NCBI GenBank assembly: GCA_963576785.1
Contig: OY756142.1
Span: 3,286,001-3,350,000 of the forward strand
Source: Chlorophyllum brunneum
Lineage: Eukaryota > Basidiomycota > Agaricomycetes > Agaricales > Agaricaceae
Reading direction: 5' to 3'
Length of the DNA: 64,000 nt
A program made the position numbers and the translations under genes. Below the pieces are notes generated by a model that saw only the letters and a list, made by a program, of their open reading frames with translations, did not search any database and was not told where the DNA came from. This document shows, one piece after another, positions 24,186-35,968 of the stretch (positions are counted from its first letter, which is position 1; the number at the start of each line of letters is the position of its first letter).

Positions 24186-25868
24186 TCAATCCACCTCAAC
24201 CAACTCCAAATAACTCTCCGGCACCAACGCATGTCTCACCACCTCTCCAGCAGTAGAATCACCAACATCAACAACTTGAACACCACCTTCAACATCCTCA
24301 GGAACAACAACCACGGCCCAACCAACCCCACCACCTCTCCCCACAACACGTATAATTTGATCTTCTGTTAATCGCATTTCTGCTGTTCCTTCTGGTTCGA
24401 ATGCGAATAAGGCGCGGTAGAGTCCTGGATGGAGTGGTTCTTCTTCTTCTTCTTCTTCCTCCTCCTCCTGTAGTTCTTGTAGTTCGTCTTGGTGGGGCAA
24501 GGAGGAAGAAGTTGGATGAGGTGAATGTTCTTCAGCATCGTAGTATACGTCTGAACTTTGTCCACTCCCACTTTCTTCATGTTCGTGTTCTTCGTATTCG
24601 AAATTCATTTCTATTTCTCCTCGAGTTGGATACTTTGTCGATTCTTCTTGTTCTTCTTCGTGATAATGTTGTTGTTGAACTTGTTTCTTCAACCCCGCCC
24701 ACCCAAAACTAAACCTTCCCATACCTTTCTTAAACCATCCATCACCGCCTTCGTCTCCATCTTCGTCTTCGTCTTCTTCATCTTCATCTCCCTCATCATC
24801 ATCGTCGTCGTCATCATCCAAAAACCCAAACCCGAATCTCCCCCTCGCCCTTCCCCTCCTAGGTTTCTCATCCTCATCCTCTTCATCACTACTTGTCTTG
24901 GTGGAAGTAGATTCCGACGAAGTAGTCATACTCCATCTCTTCGAACTAGGTCTAGCCTTCTTCGATCCACCCAATTTCTTATTCAATCTCGCGAATTTGT
25001 TGGGTTTGGGTACGTCGTTACCCATACCTCTATATCGATCATCCGAAATCGTGAAAGCGAAGTCACGGATTTTGATTTTGGTACGGGTTGGTCGACGATG
25101 GGGTTTGTGTTTCTTTGATCCTTTTCCTTTTCCTTTCGATGGTGTTGTCGTCGTGGAAGCAGTGGTGGAAGTAATGGTTTCTTCTTTTTGAGGTGGTAAA
25201 GGACTGGTAGCAGTATTACTCCCGGTACTAAGCGCACTAAGACCTGATTGTCTCTTGGACGACGACAATGATGTTAAACCAATACTGAACCCGGTACTAT
25301 TACGACTTTCTCTCCGGGAGTTAGTTCGACTGACGGGTGTACTGGGAGGTTTTGAACCGGTGGAAGAACGTATAGAGATTGTGGAGATACGACGACTGTC
25401 GGCTGGGGAGGGCGGTGCTGGACGAGTGGATGATAGAGAAGGAGAATTGGTGAGTACAGGAGAGAGTGGTGGACGCGAATTTGACGTGGATTGTGGACGA
25501 GATTTTGATTCGAGAGTGTTACTAGATCGTTTACTGGACTCTGGTCCGGCGTTGTTGTTGGAGAAATGGTATTGCATGGACGCGGGTGTGGGAGTGGTAG
25601 GTGAGAATGTATCAAAGTCTTGTAGTGTTGTTGTCAGAGTCTTTGGATTCGTCTCTGGTTGTTGTGGTTGCTGTTGCTGCTGCTCTGATGCGGTAGATTC
25701 CGAGATAGCACCGTTAGGTCCTGTTGTTCCTGTTCCTGATATGCGATTTTCCTTCTCGCTTTCGCCATTGACTGACGCCACTGCCGGGGTGCTAATACCC
25801 GGAACACTAGACGCTGTTGATTTGCGTCGAGGAGGTGGTTTGACTGCGAACTCGTGTGCACCTGGCAT
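24186..25868 (-). CDS. SH3-domain protein with acidic and Ser/Thr-rich disordered regions (Nbp2/Skb5-like SH3)
   Basis: A single uninterrupted frame of 560 aa, unusual in this intron-dense locus. Residues 1-250 are Ser/Thr/Pro-rich. A basic segment (KGSKKHKPHRRPTRTKIKI) precedes RDFAFTISDDRYRGMGNDVP. Next come a run of Asp/Glu (about residues 350-380) and a second Glu run. The C-terminal SH3 domain (about 475-558) shows ALFAFEPEGTAEMRLTEDQ, GRGGGVGWAVV and HALVPESYLELVE. The SH3 core resembles fungal Nbp2/Skb5 adaptors, which recruit phosphatases or kinases in stress signalling; that assignment is family-level inference. The start MPGAHEFAVKPPPRR is the first ATG after the GC-rich leader. Confidence 0.78.
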   Translation of the reverse strand: MPGAHEFAVKPPPRRKSTASSVPGISTPAVASVNGESEKENRISGTGTTGPNGAISESTASEQQQQQPQQPETNPKTLTTTLQDFDTFSPTTPTPASMQYHFSNNNAGPESSKRSSNTLESKSRPQSTSNSRPPLSPVLTNSPSLSSTRPAPPSPADSRRISTISIRSSTGSKPPSTPVSRTNSRRESRNSTGFSIGLTSLSSSKRQSGLSALSTGSNTATSPLPPQKEETITSTTASTTTTPSKGKGKGSKKHKPHRRPTRTKIKIRDFAFTISDDRYRGMGNDVPKPNKFARLNKKLGGSKKARPSSKRWSMTTSSESTSTKTSSDEEDEDEKPRRGRARGRFGFGFLDDDDDDDDEGDEDEEDEDEDGDEGGDGWFKKGMGRFSFGWAGLKKQVQQQHYHEEEQEESTKYPTRGEIEMNFEYEEHEHEESGSGQSSDVYYDAEEHSPHPTSSSLPHQDELQELQEEEEEEEEEEPLHPGLYRALFAFEPEGTAEMRLTEDQIIRVVGRGGGVGWAVVVVPEDVEGGVQVVDVGDSTAGEVVRHALVPESYLELVEVD

Positions 25869-26239
25869 GGGAGGGGGGACGAAGGAGGACGATGGGGAGG
25901 GAAAGGGGGACGCTGAGGGGGGCGTGTCGACGTGGAGGGAGAGAGGGCGGGATGGGGCTGTGGATATGTTTTTAGTATGTTTTTATGTTTGTTGGGAGCG
26001 CTTACGGTCGAGAGACATCGTCGTTGGTCCGCAAAACATTCCGCCCATTCCCCGTTGCCATGCCACCCACCTCTGTTTGCCCTTGTTTATTGTTATCCGT
26101 TACATAGCTTTAACACCTGATGAGACGGCGTGTTTGTTTCAATCGCTTTCCATCCCAACAAGGGAAACTCATTGAAACGGCCTGTTAAAAACGCGCTCGA
26201 TGTAGCCTCCTCTAGTAATCCTCAGTGACGTTACCCAAT
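25869..26239. promoter_or_regulatory. Bidirectional promoter region between the SH3 gene and a DUF6533 gene
   Basis: The 371-bp divergent spacer separates the SH3 gene (-) from the DUF6533 gene at 26240 (+). Its centre (from about 25930, GTGGAGGGAGAG, to CGAGAGACATC) is duplicated at 32512-32600 without an SH3 gene beside it. The part nearest the DUF6533 gene (CCATCCCAACAAGGG, GAAACGGCCTGTTAAAAA) is repeated at 32905-32950. Confidence 0.5.
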
Positions 26240-27872
26240 ATGGATTCAGCCCTGCTTTTGACCAAGCCCCAAGTTCTTGAGACCGCCGTTATGGATTTTA
26301 GGACGAACCATGTACGTCTCAACTCACAGGCCCACATGCATAAAGCAGCTCATGTGGCCCGCCCACTATCATAGTCCACCACCTGTACGTATTTCATACA
26401 AAACGAACTCCAGCTGCTCATTAAATCCCACTTGGAAAGTGGCTGGCTTCGCAATCATAGTAGAGTCGCTCCAATCACTCGTTTGTTCCTTCTAATATTT
26501 AACTTTGAAGTTCTTCGACTTGTTGTTAACCCTCAGCATGGAGATTTCACTCATATGGGAATCAGCATGGAACATGATCAAGGTGTTGTATATAATAACG
26601 CGCTACCTACCCTTCGTCCAATTCCCCATCGCCTTATATTGTGCGTTCTCGCATTGAGTATAGTAAGCTATGGCTTATCATCACTCGGCTTTTTCTACAG
26701 ATATACCCCTACCGCATCTACATGTCGCTCGATCTACAATATCAATGCCAGTGAGTATGATCACCATCCGCGTCCCAACGTGAGGATCCATTGGCTGTCC
26801 ATTTAGTCATGTTTAGCGTTATTTCCATGCTTGCAGAACGTACGTATCAAACCTCAATCTTCCACCCTTACCGAACCGCTAAGCTCACAACTATCTTGGG
26901 TCAAAACAGTCATCTTAACAATTCGAACATGGGCCGTCTGGGGCAAAGGGAAACATTTAACATATTGTCTATTCGGAGTATACAGCCTTGTATGTATCTC
27001 AGCATTCACGGTTATTGGATTTTACATGAAATCAACCAGCCGTAAGTTCTTCTACTACCATCAACTTACAAAGCTTTCGAATCGTATATGGCAGATGGAA
27101 TTTCACGTATTCCTGGTCTGACTGGATGTATTCTCGGAGAAAGTGCAAGTTCGTACTTGCCAGGAGTCATGTTAATTCTTGCAATCTATGGTCTGTCATA
27201 CAACATTTCGTCATAAAATCTTTTTGAGATTGATACTTGGGAGTATAGGTATACTCTCACTAGTGACCATTCGCGGCATATCAGTCTGTAAGACCTTTTC
27301 ACTTCCTTTGTTCTCATACCCTAGTTTTGATACTTCCGAAACCTTAGACAGGTCAGGGAGGAACCCGTATTTCTTTGCAGTGGTTTGTCGTGACGGTGAG
27401 TGGCCCTCGTAACTTCCGCCATATACACCAACATACCTCCACCCAGCTATAATATACTACATATATATATTCGGTACACAAACCACATTTCAAAAATAGA
27501 GCAAACGACATCTAAGCTCCCTGTCTTCTAGGACTTTCTCTCCTCAATGTCACTATCGGATTCATCTCTGTACGTCACATTATATCCCATCACAATCTTC
27601 CCATTGACATAAATTTTATCTCAGAACAAATACGCAACACTCATGGTGATGTACTTGTAACCAACTCGTACCGTACAACACCTGAAGGCTGATTAATCGA
27701 TTTCAGATTACAAGGGGCCATACATTCTGTTCTGGCTTGTCGAGTGGTTTTACATATACGACAACAATCATACGTGCGGGGAAATCCGCTGAATCAAGGA
27801 GATGGAAGTATGGCTAGAAGGGATGATGAGTTCAATTCCGAGGTATCTCTGGAATCACGAACGTCGGTTTAG
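26240..27872 (+). CDS. DUF6533 family protein, unit 1 first gene
   Basis: Exon 1 starts MDSALLLTKPQVLETAV at 26240. The DUF6533 core is clear in DLLLTLSMEISLIWESAWNM and IKVLYIITRYLPFV (about 26517-26645). Further exons encode VMFSVISMLAE, VILTIRTWAVWGKGKHLTY, HGISRIPGLTGCILGE, NKYATLMVI and the C-terminal LQGAIHSVLACRVVLHIRQQ, ending TAG at 27870-27872. About 13 exons, all bordered by GT-AG. The exon 1 to exon 2 junction does not keep frame with the simplest splice choice, so the extreme N-terminus is uncertain. It belongs to a different DUF6533 subfamily from genes 1-3. Confidence 0.72.
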
Positions 27873-29180
27873 AACAAAGTGTTGGGCGTTCATGATTTGG
27901 ACATGTGTGAACTCAGGACCTTGACTTCAGAAACGTGGATTAATACAACTGTGTCTATTAGTTCGAGATAGACATAGTCATCAGGGATAAAATATACAAG
28001 AGGATGTATTGTTCCAGCGTGATTGTTGGTTAAAAGAGATGATACCGCTTGTCCGAGGGAAACCATGTGGGTGTATATCAGCTTGATTTCCAGAACCAAT
28101 CTAAATCAATACCGAGCTTACCTTGGTTACCAGTAATCACGGGGACTGAGGCAGGGAAGCTAAACGACTACGGATTATAGTGGGTACATTCTAAATGGGG
28201 GACAAGGAGTGTTGGGGGTAGTTTTTATTGGTGTACTGTGTTTGTCAATGCTCGTAAAATAACGATGTGAACTGAATACACAACTGCTGCTTCGTGATGT
28301 CAAGTGAATAGAAGGGGTCCGATTCGTGGCTACTGATGATCGAAAAGAAACAAAAGGTCGAGATGCAATATGTCTCCATTTAATTAGATTGGTACAAGTG
28401 GGTACATTATTTGATGATATGCATGTTCTGAACAGGTCTTTCTCCGGCAGTTACTTTGAACAGGGAGCGTATTGGGAGGCTATGGTAGGAGACCGTCTCC
28501 ATTGCTACATCACAGTCTATTCTGAGAGATCAGTGCTTTCCTGATCAAACATTAATCCCACATCCTCTTGTCTTTATTCAGGCTTTCAACTACATTACCT
28601 GGGATGGAAAACCAACTACAGTAGGCTGTGCAAGTACAATGAATGAATATCAATGAACATTGAGGTCTGTGGCAAAATAGTCTTCGTAGCTTTTTTGTGA
28701 TCATTTATAAACCATCGAAGCTGATAAACATAGATAGCCACTATGAATATGCCTTATACGACCATATTCCTATCTTCCTGGAGATTATTATCACTCTTTC
28801 CATCAAAGGGTAAACATTAGCGAAAAAATGAGTATCCCACTTCAAGGTCGAGGTGTACCTCATACACGGCTCACAGAGAGAATTGGCTGACATGTAGATG
28901 CCCTGCACAATTCAGACCCAAGGAACTCCCATTCTTCCTTATGAACCCGCTATGAATTGTCCATCAGATCTCGAAGCACATCCAGGAATGATGGACTCAA
29001 TTCATCATTTCATGATGAACTACCAGATCGGAGTGTTCTAAGTCTTCTCAAATTTGCTTTGTGTAAAAATAAGGGAAAGAATGAGATAGCCTTTTAAAAG
29101 GAGCGGGCATCACCTTCATAGGCAATTGAAGCGATTCCCTCTCTTCCGTGTACAGACTCTTGGCAGTTACACTACTCAGG
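27873..29180. other. Intergenic within duplication unit 1
   Basis: Short frames on both strands (e.g. - 28099-27890, + 28326-28544) are preserved in unit 2 only because the duplication is recent. No domain is recognised. Confidence 0.45.
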
Positions 29181-30854
29181 ATGGACAGTCAGCTTTCGAA
29201 CCTGTTGAAACTACTTGAGATAGGCATTGTTGAGTCTAGAAATATCCAGGTAAGTTTCATTTCACGTTGTAAGTCCGAAAGCAGCTCACCTGGGTGGCAA
29301 CTATAGTGCACTACCCGTATGTACCTCGTAAACTTGCAGAGGGTGTAGCTCATGTCGTCCTGGAAAGTGGTCAGCTTGACAATCATAGTACGTTGCTTGA
29401 TTATTATTCTTTTGCTTCCTCTCATATTCGACCAAGCTCTTCGACTGGCTATTGACCTTCAATATGGAGATCTCATTCATATGGGGATCAGAATGGAACA
29501 CCATGAAGGTGTTATATCTACTAACACGTTATATACCTTTTATCGATTTCATTATATTTTCATATCGTAAGTTCACACATTGAGTGTATGAGGCTGAACA
29601 CATGGCTTATCATCACCCGGGTGCTACAGATATATTTGGTTATGCTGTTCCTACACCTACATGTACAGTACTGTATGATATCGGAGTCAGTGAGTATCAG
29701 CATCTGCATCACAGCCTGGCGACCCCATTAACTACACACGTAGCGGTGTTTATCATTGATGCCATATTTTCGCAATGTAAGTATCGGAATCTCAACTTTC
29801 TTTGTCGAATATAATGAATATTCTTCATGCCCGCGCACCACAGTGATCTTAACGATTCGAACATGGGCCCTCTGGGGGGGAGGAAAACGCATGACTTATG
29901 CTCTATTTGGAACATTTTGTCTCATGGCAATCTCGATGTTTGCGTTGACTGGCGCATACCTGAAATTTTCCGGCCGTTAGTTCTCCACCATACCACAATG
30001 ACGTCCAAAACGGCTGATGTTTTGGTTGTGATTTTGCAGACGGAATGTCACCTCTTCCCAGTTTGATTGGATGTATTTTCAAGGCCGCAGATCCATACGT
30101 GGCAGCAATCTTAATTGTTCTTGTCACGTATGCTATGGGTCTGTCAGTTCACTCAAACGTCTATTACACACCCTGATGCTGGGGATACAGTTGTCTTCCT
30201 CATGATGATCATTCGGGGGATATCAGTTTGTAAGATACTTTCCTTTCTTAACTTCCTACACTGACTTGGTCTCTGAGTTTAGATCGGTCGGGGACAGCGT
30301 CAAATCTTTTTGGAGTGGTTTACCAGGATGGTGAGAAGTACTCCCCCCAATGTCCTTTGCTGCACGTACTGACATTACTCTACCCAGCGGTGGTATATTG
30401 CGTGTGCATATTCGGTATGCAAACTATAAGTAAAGTAAAGCAAACACCCTAACTCTCCTAGTCCTCGCTCTCCTCAATCTTATCTTGACATTTGTTCTGG
30501 TATGTCTACGTCATGCAAGGTCCTCACAACGATCTTGTCCCTAACATCCGCTTTCTTAGAGCGACTACGCCACACTCATGGTGATGTAAATAATGCTTCC
30601 TCATATTGAATGATACTCGGAGATTAATTGTTGACTTCAATGTTGACTTCAGGTTGCTGGGGGCTATTCACTCCGTTCTGGCCTGCCGGGTGGTTTTACA
30701 GATACGGGAGCATACGCATATGCAGAGAATGTCATCAAATCAACGAGATACAAACGAGATCGGGCAGAACCATGAATACAATCTGTGGATGTCCCAGAAG
30801 ACGCATCGGACCTTGCATTCAGAGCAGAGAACTGTTGTTGAAGAGATGGCGTAG
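29181..30854 (+). CDS. DUF6533 family protein, unit 1 second gene
   Basis: Exon 1 is 29181-29249 (MDSQLSNLLKLLEIG), exon 2 29349-29387 (LMSSWKVVSLTII) and exon 3 29437-29566 (FDWLLTFNMEISFIWGSEW, then VLYLLTRYIPFIDFIIFSY), a textbook DUF6533 core. Later exons encode HIFGYAVPTPTC, TVFIIDAIFSQ, LILTIRTWALWGGGKRMTY, MSPLPSLIGCIFKAAD, VVFLMMIIRGISV, AVVYCVCIF, VLALLNLILTFVL and SDYATLMVM. The last exon, LLGAIHSVLACRVVLQIRE, runs into a hydrophilic tail ending at 30854. All junctions I followed keep frame. Membrane protein, function unknown. Confidence 0.82.
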
Positions 30855-31029
30855 TAGAACATGGTCACTCTCAGAGACCAGAGGAGTTCTTCTCGTTCTT
30901 GTGTTCAGCCAGAGTATTCATCCAAGCCGAGTCAGTGCTTCGATAATATTTAATGCCTTTCTGATAGTGCACCTTCGCGACTTGCGTCCATTTGTACTAG
31001 TAGAATATTAGGGACGACCAAATATACGC

Positions 31030-32266
31030 GTGACGTCACTCCAGGTTCATTCTGCCATTAACGACCTGGTTGCATGATGCTAGAGTGCTTCTCGGATGAA
31101 TTCACTGGCCACTATTCACATTTCCGCCCGGGCCTTTTCCCCTCGATGCTGCACTTAACAAACTGCCGAACATGGAATATTGAAGGTGGGCAATCTAGTT
31201 GGTAATGACGGGACGATTCGGAAGAACTGGGTTTGGACCGAACTCGGGGTGGCCTCCCCAGACACGGCCTCGAGAAAAGAAGTGTGTGTTGTCTCCGAGC
31301 TGGAGGGTATAGTCGCGACACTGGGTACGGTCAAATGTCGTGACCAGCTTAGTGAACGAAAGCGCGAATTTTGCTACAAGGACTACGTGCGAAACGATGA
31401 GAGAGCTGGGGTTCCAGGACGTCTTTCTGGGGTGGACGCTTGCATCACCCGCAATTATTGAGCGTTGAAATCCGTCACTCAGGATGAGGTTGCGGTAGTT
31501 ATACAGGTCAAGAAATCCAACAAAGTTGCTCAGGACGTAAGTGCAAAGTTCCTTGCTGCGCATTTCTCTCACAAAATCGTTTCGAGATAGTGGCGGTAGT
31601 CAACCACGTCATGAACAATGACCCCTGCCGCATGTGGATGTACGGTGTATGTTTCTGATTTATCCGAGCTTGGTACTTGCCTTACTGTTCTGAAGATTAC
31701 AATTGACGACACCACGATGGCCTTGTGGTACATTTCCTGATCTCATTTAGTCAAGTGAGAACCTTTCGACCTCACAAAAGTATCCCGGGTTGTGCGGTAG
31801 CTTGCTTTCTCCATCTGACGCTACTGTAGGATGTCAAGGCCTTCATTCGGATCCTCCTTTCATTTCTCCACGCGACGCCTCCAGAATTGGGGTACGACCC
31901 CACAGTCCCTCCTGTGAAATACGAAGGAACACTGCAATACGTGGACGAACTTGGTATGCCGGAATGCCCGCGCTACTTCAGGACGATCCAACTATTGTTC
32001 AGCGCCCGGAACCTCTGCGTCACAGGAAGGAAAACACAAGTGTGGAGGCTATCGAAGTGGAGGGCTATGATGGTGAACTCGTTGGCAAAGTCAAGGATGG
32101 TGGTAAGGAGGTTGCCGTGAAAGATATGTGGCTCGACGAAGGATCACAGACGGAATGGCAGAACCAAGCAGAGGTGTTCGAACGCCTGAAGAAGATTTCA
32201 AAGAAAGATTATGGATGGGCTACGTCGCCCCTCCGTTCAGCCTTGAATCGCGCATTCTGGGACGGC
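31030..32266 (+). pseudogene. FunK1 kinase, 5' part, truncated and broken (copy A)
   Basis: It matches the N-terminal two thirds of the intact FunK1 gene at 55983. Visible are DEFTGHYSHFRPGL, a KDYVRNDERAGVPGRLSGVD stretch, GYDPTVPPVKYEGTLQYVDE, VKDGGKEVAVKDMWLDEGS (beta-3 lysine) and YGWATSPLRSALNRAF. An in-frame TGA follows ACITRNY near 31461. The homology stops at about 32266, before the catalytic loop, where DUF6533-derived sequence begins. It cannot encode a kinase. Confidence 0.85.
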
Positions 32267-32511
32267 AAAGCTCACCACGATCTTGAATCGAAACAGTAAT
32301 CTTACCAATTCGAACATGGGCCTTCTGGGTTGGAGGGAAACATTGAACATATAGCCTATTCAGAGTATACAGTCTCGTGTGCATTTCAGCGTCCATGGTA
32401 ATTCGCTTTTACATGAAATCAACCAGTCGTGAGTTCTTTTACTGCTATCAGCATAAAAAGCTTTTGACAGATGGAATTTCATGTATTCCTGGTCTGACTG
32501 GATGTACTCTT
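32267..32511 (+). pseudogene. DUF6533 gene fragment at the duplication junction
   Basis: About 245 bp matching 26879-27138 of the unit 1 DUF6533 gene, from intron sequence through the exon reading ILTIRTWAFWVGGKH to ISCIPGLTGC. It is fused upstream to FunK1 copy A and downstream to a copy of the SH3-gene promoter, marking the recombination junction between the units. Confidence 0.82.
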
Positions 32512-33013
32512 ATGTGGAGGGAGAGTGGGCGGGATGCAGCTGTGGATATGTTTTTAGTATTTGTTGAGGAGCGCTTACGGTCGAGAGACATCTCGTTCAT
32601 AACATTCAGCCCAATCACCCCTTGCCATGCCACCCCCTCTGTTTGCCCTTGCCGTCGCACCTCAGTTGAGATAAAGCCACCGCATGCGTCGTACGCCTTG
32701 TACCTGCACGCAGGGTATAAGCAGCCAATCTTCTCTCTGAGCGAAGCCTTCAACCTAATACGACGATGATTGAGCTAGAGATTACTATGACCTCTCGTAC
32801 CGAAATCTGCTACTAGGTCGGCCACATATCATCATATTCGGGATTGAGGATGCCAACGTCATCATTCCCTGATGAGATGGTGCGTTCGTTTCCAATTTAC
32901 TTTCCATCCCAACAAGGGAAATTCAATGAAACGGCCTGTTAAAAAAGCACTTGATGTGGCCTTCATAGGCTCTTCTAGTGATCCCACCCAAACCCTCACT
33001 GACACTACCCAAG

Positions 33014-34670
33014 ATGGATTCAGCCCAGCTTTTGACCAAGTCACAAATTTTGGAGACCGCCGTTATAATTATTAGGACGAACCATGTACGTCTCAACTCA
33101 CTGGCACACATGCATAAAGCAGCTTACATGGGCCGCCCACTATCATAGTCCACCACCCGTACGTTTTTAATACAAATCCAACTCCAGCCGCTCATCAAAT
33201 CTCACCTGGAAAGTGGCTGGTTTCGCAATCATAGTAAAGTCACTCCAATCCCTGTCCATCACTCTTTCATTTCCTCCAATATTTAACAAAGGTCTTCGAC
33301 TGGTTGTTAACCTTCAACATGGAGATTTCATTCATATGGGAATCAAAATGGAACATGATCAAGGTGTCGTATCTACTAACGCGCTACCTACCCTTCGTCG
33401 CATTCCCCATTGTCTCATATTGTGCGTTCTCGCACATTGGGTATAGTAAGCTATGGCTTAATCATCACTCGGCTTTTTTTTACAGATATGTTCGGTTATA
33501 CTCCTACTGTATCTACATGTCGCTGGCTCTACAATATCAATGCCAGTGAGTATCACCATCTGTGTCGCAACCTGACAACCCATTAATTGCCTATTTAGTC
33601 ATGTTTAGCGTTATTTCCATGCTTGCAGAACGTACGTATCAAACCTCAATCTTCCACCCTTACCGAACCGCTAAGCTCACAACTATCTTGGGTCAAAACA
33701 GTCATCTTAACAATTCGAACATGGGCCGTCTGGGGCAAAGGGAAACATTTAACATATTGTCTATTCGGAGTATACAGCCTTGTATGTATCTCAGCATTCA
33801 CGGTTATTGGATTTTACATGAAATCAACCAGCCGTAAGTTCTTCTACTACCATCAACTTACAAAGCTTTCGAATCGTATATGGCAGATGGAATTTCACGT
33901 ATTCCTGGTCTGACTGGATGTATTCTCGGAGAAAGTGCAAGTTCGTACTTGCCAGGAGTCATGTTAATTCTCGCAATCTATGATGCAGGTCTGTCATACA
34001 ACATTTCGTCATAAAATCTTTTTGAGATTGATACTTGGGAGTATAGGTATACTCTCACTAGTGACCATTCGCGGCATATCAGTCTGTAAGACCTTTTCAC
34101 TTCCTTTGTTCTCATACCCTAGTTTTGATACTTCCGAAACCTTAGACAGGTCAGGGAGGAACCCGTATTTCTTTGCAGTGGTTTGTCGTGACGGTGAGTG
34201 GCCCTCGTAACTTCCGCCATATACACCAACATACCTCCACCCAGCTATAATATACTACATATATATATTCGGTACACAAACCACATTTCAAAAATAGAGC
34301 AAACGACATCTAAGCTCCCTGTCTTCTAGGACTTTCTCTCCTCAATGTCACTATCGGATTCATCTCTGTACGTCACATTATATCCCATCACAATCTTCCC
34401 ATTGACATAAATTTTATCTCAGAACAAATATGCAACACTCATGGTGATGTACTTGTAACCAACTCGTACCGTACAACACCTGAAGGCTGATTAATCGATT
34501 TCAGATTACAAGGGGCCATACATTCTGTTCTGGCTTGTCGAGTGGTTTTACATATACGACAACAATCATACGTGCGGGGAAATCCGCTGAATCAAGGAGA
34601 TGGAAGTATGGCTAGAAGGGATGATGATTTCAATCCCGGGGTATCTCTGAAATCACGAACGTTGGTTTAG
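33014..34670 (+). CDS. DUF6533 family protein, unit 2 first gene
   Basis: Copy of the gene at 26240. It starts MDSAQLLTKSQILETAV. The DUF6533 core reads FDWLLTFNMEISFIWESKWN, then SYLLTRYLPFVAFPIVSY. The 5' third differs from unit 1 at many sites, whereas everything after about 33593 is nearly identical. One exon is 6 nt longer than in unit 1 (extra ATGCAG at about 33984), an in-frame change beside a splice donor. It ends TAG at 34668-34670. The exon 1 to exon 2 junction is unresolved, as in unit 1. Confidence 0.72.
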
Positions 34671-35968
34671 AACAAAGTGTTGGGCGTTCATGATTTGGAC
34701 ATGTGTGAACTCAGGACCTTGACTTCAGAAACGTGGATTAATACAACTGTGTCTATTAGTTCGAGATAGACATAGTCATCAGGGATAAAATATACAAGAG
34801 GATGTATTGTTCCAGCGTGATTGTTGGTTAAAAGAGATGATACCGCTTGTCCGAGGGAAACCATGTGGGTGTATATCAGCTTGATTTCCAGAATCAATCT
34901 AAATCAATACCGAGCTTACCTTGGTTACCAGTAATCACGGGGACTGAGGCAGGGAAGCTAAACGACTACGGATTATAGTGGGTACATTCTAAATAGGGGA
35001 CAAGGAGTGTTGGGGGTAGTTTTTATTGGTGTACTATATTTGTCAATGCTCGTAAAATAAGGATGTGAACTGAATACACAACTACTACTTCGTGATGTCA
35101 AGTGAATAGAAGGGGTCCGATTCGTGGCTACTGATGATCGAAAAGAAACAAAAGGTCGAGATGCAATATGTCTCCATTTAATTAGATTGGTACAAGTGGG
35201 TACATTATTTGATGATATGCATGTTCTGAACAGGTCTTTCTCCGGCAGTTACTTTGAACAGGGAGCGTATTGGGAGGCTATGGTAGGAGACCGTCTCCAT
35301 TGCTACATCACAGTCTATTCTGAGAGATCAGTGCTTTCCTGATCAAACATTAATCCCATATCCTCTTGTCTTTATTCAGGCTTTCAACTACATTACCTGG
35401 GATGGAAAACCAACTACAGTAGGCTGTGCAAGTACAATGAATGAATATTGAGGTCTGTGGCAAAATAGTCTTCGTAGCTTTTTTGTGATCATTTATAAAC
35501 CATCGAAGCTGATAAACATAGATAGCCACTATGAATATGCCTTATACGACCATATTCCTATCTTCCTGGAGATTATTATCACTCTTTCCATCAAAGGGTA
35601 AACATTAGCGAAAAAATGAGTATCCCACTTCAAGGTCGAGGTGTACCTCATACACGGCTCACAGAGAGAATTGGCTGACATGTAGATGCCCTGCACAATT
35701 CAGACCCAAGGAACTCCCATTCTTCCTTATGAACCCGCTATGAATTGTCCATCAGATCTCGAAGCACATCCAGGAATGATGGACTCAATTCATCATTTCA
35801 TGATGAACTACCAGATCGGAGTGTTCTAAGTCTTCTCAAATTTGCTTTGTGTAAAAATAAGGGAAAGAATGAGATAGCCTTTTAAAAGGAGCGGGCATCA
35901 CCTTCATAGGCAATTGAAACGATTCCCTCTCTTCCGTGTACAGACTCTTGGCAGTTACACTACTCAGG
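34671..35968. other. Intergenic within duplication unit 2
   Basis: Near-identical to 27873-29180, except for scattered substitutions and a 10-nt deletion near 35448. No gene is recognised. Confidence 0.45.

Larger units (their letters stand above)
25930..32266. repeat. Tandem segmental duplication, unit 1
   Basis: The unit carries the divergent promoter piece, two DUF6533 genes (26240, 29181) and the 5' part of a FunK1 gene (from 31030). The whole order is repeated from 32512 at an offset of about 6.79 kb. Within it, 26801 to about 30670 is almost identical to 33593 to about 37460; the flanking parts are clearly more divergent. Confidence 0.92.

Noticed and set aside
25255..26175. Long plus-strand frame of 306 codons
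   Set aside because: It is antisense to the Ser/Thr-rich SH3 protein, whose codon pattern produces an open complementary frame.
27890..28544. Two short frames conserved in both duplication units
   Set aside because: Conservation is explained by the near-identity of the recent duplication, not by selection.
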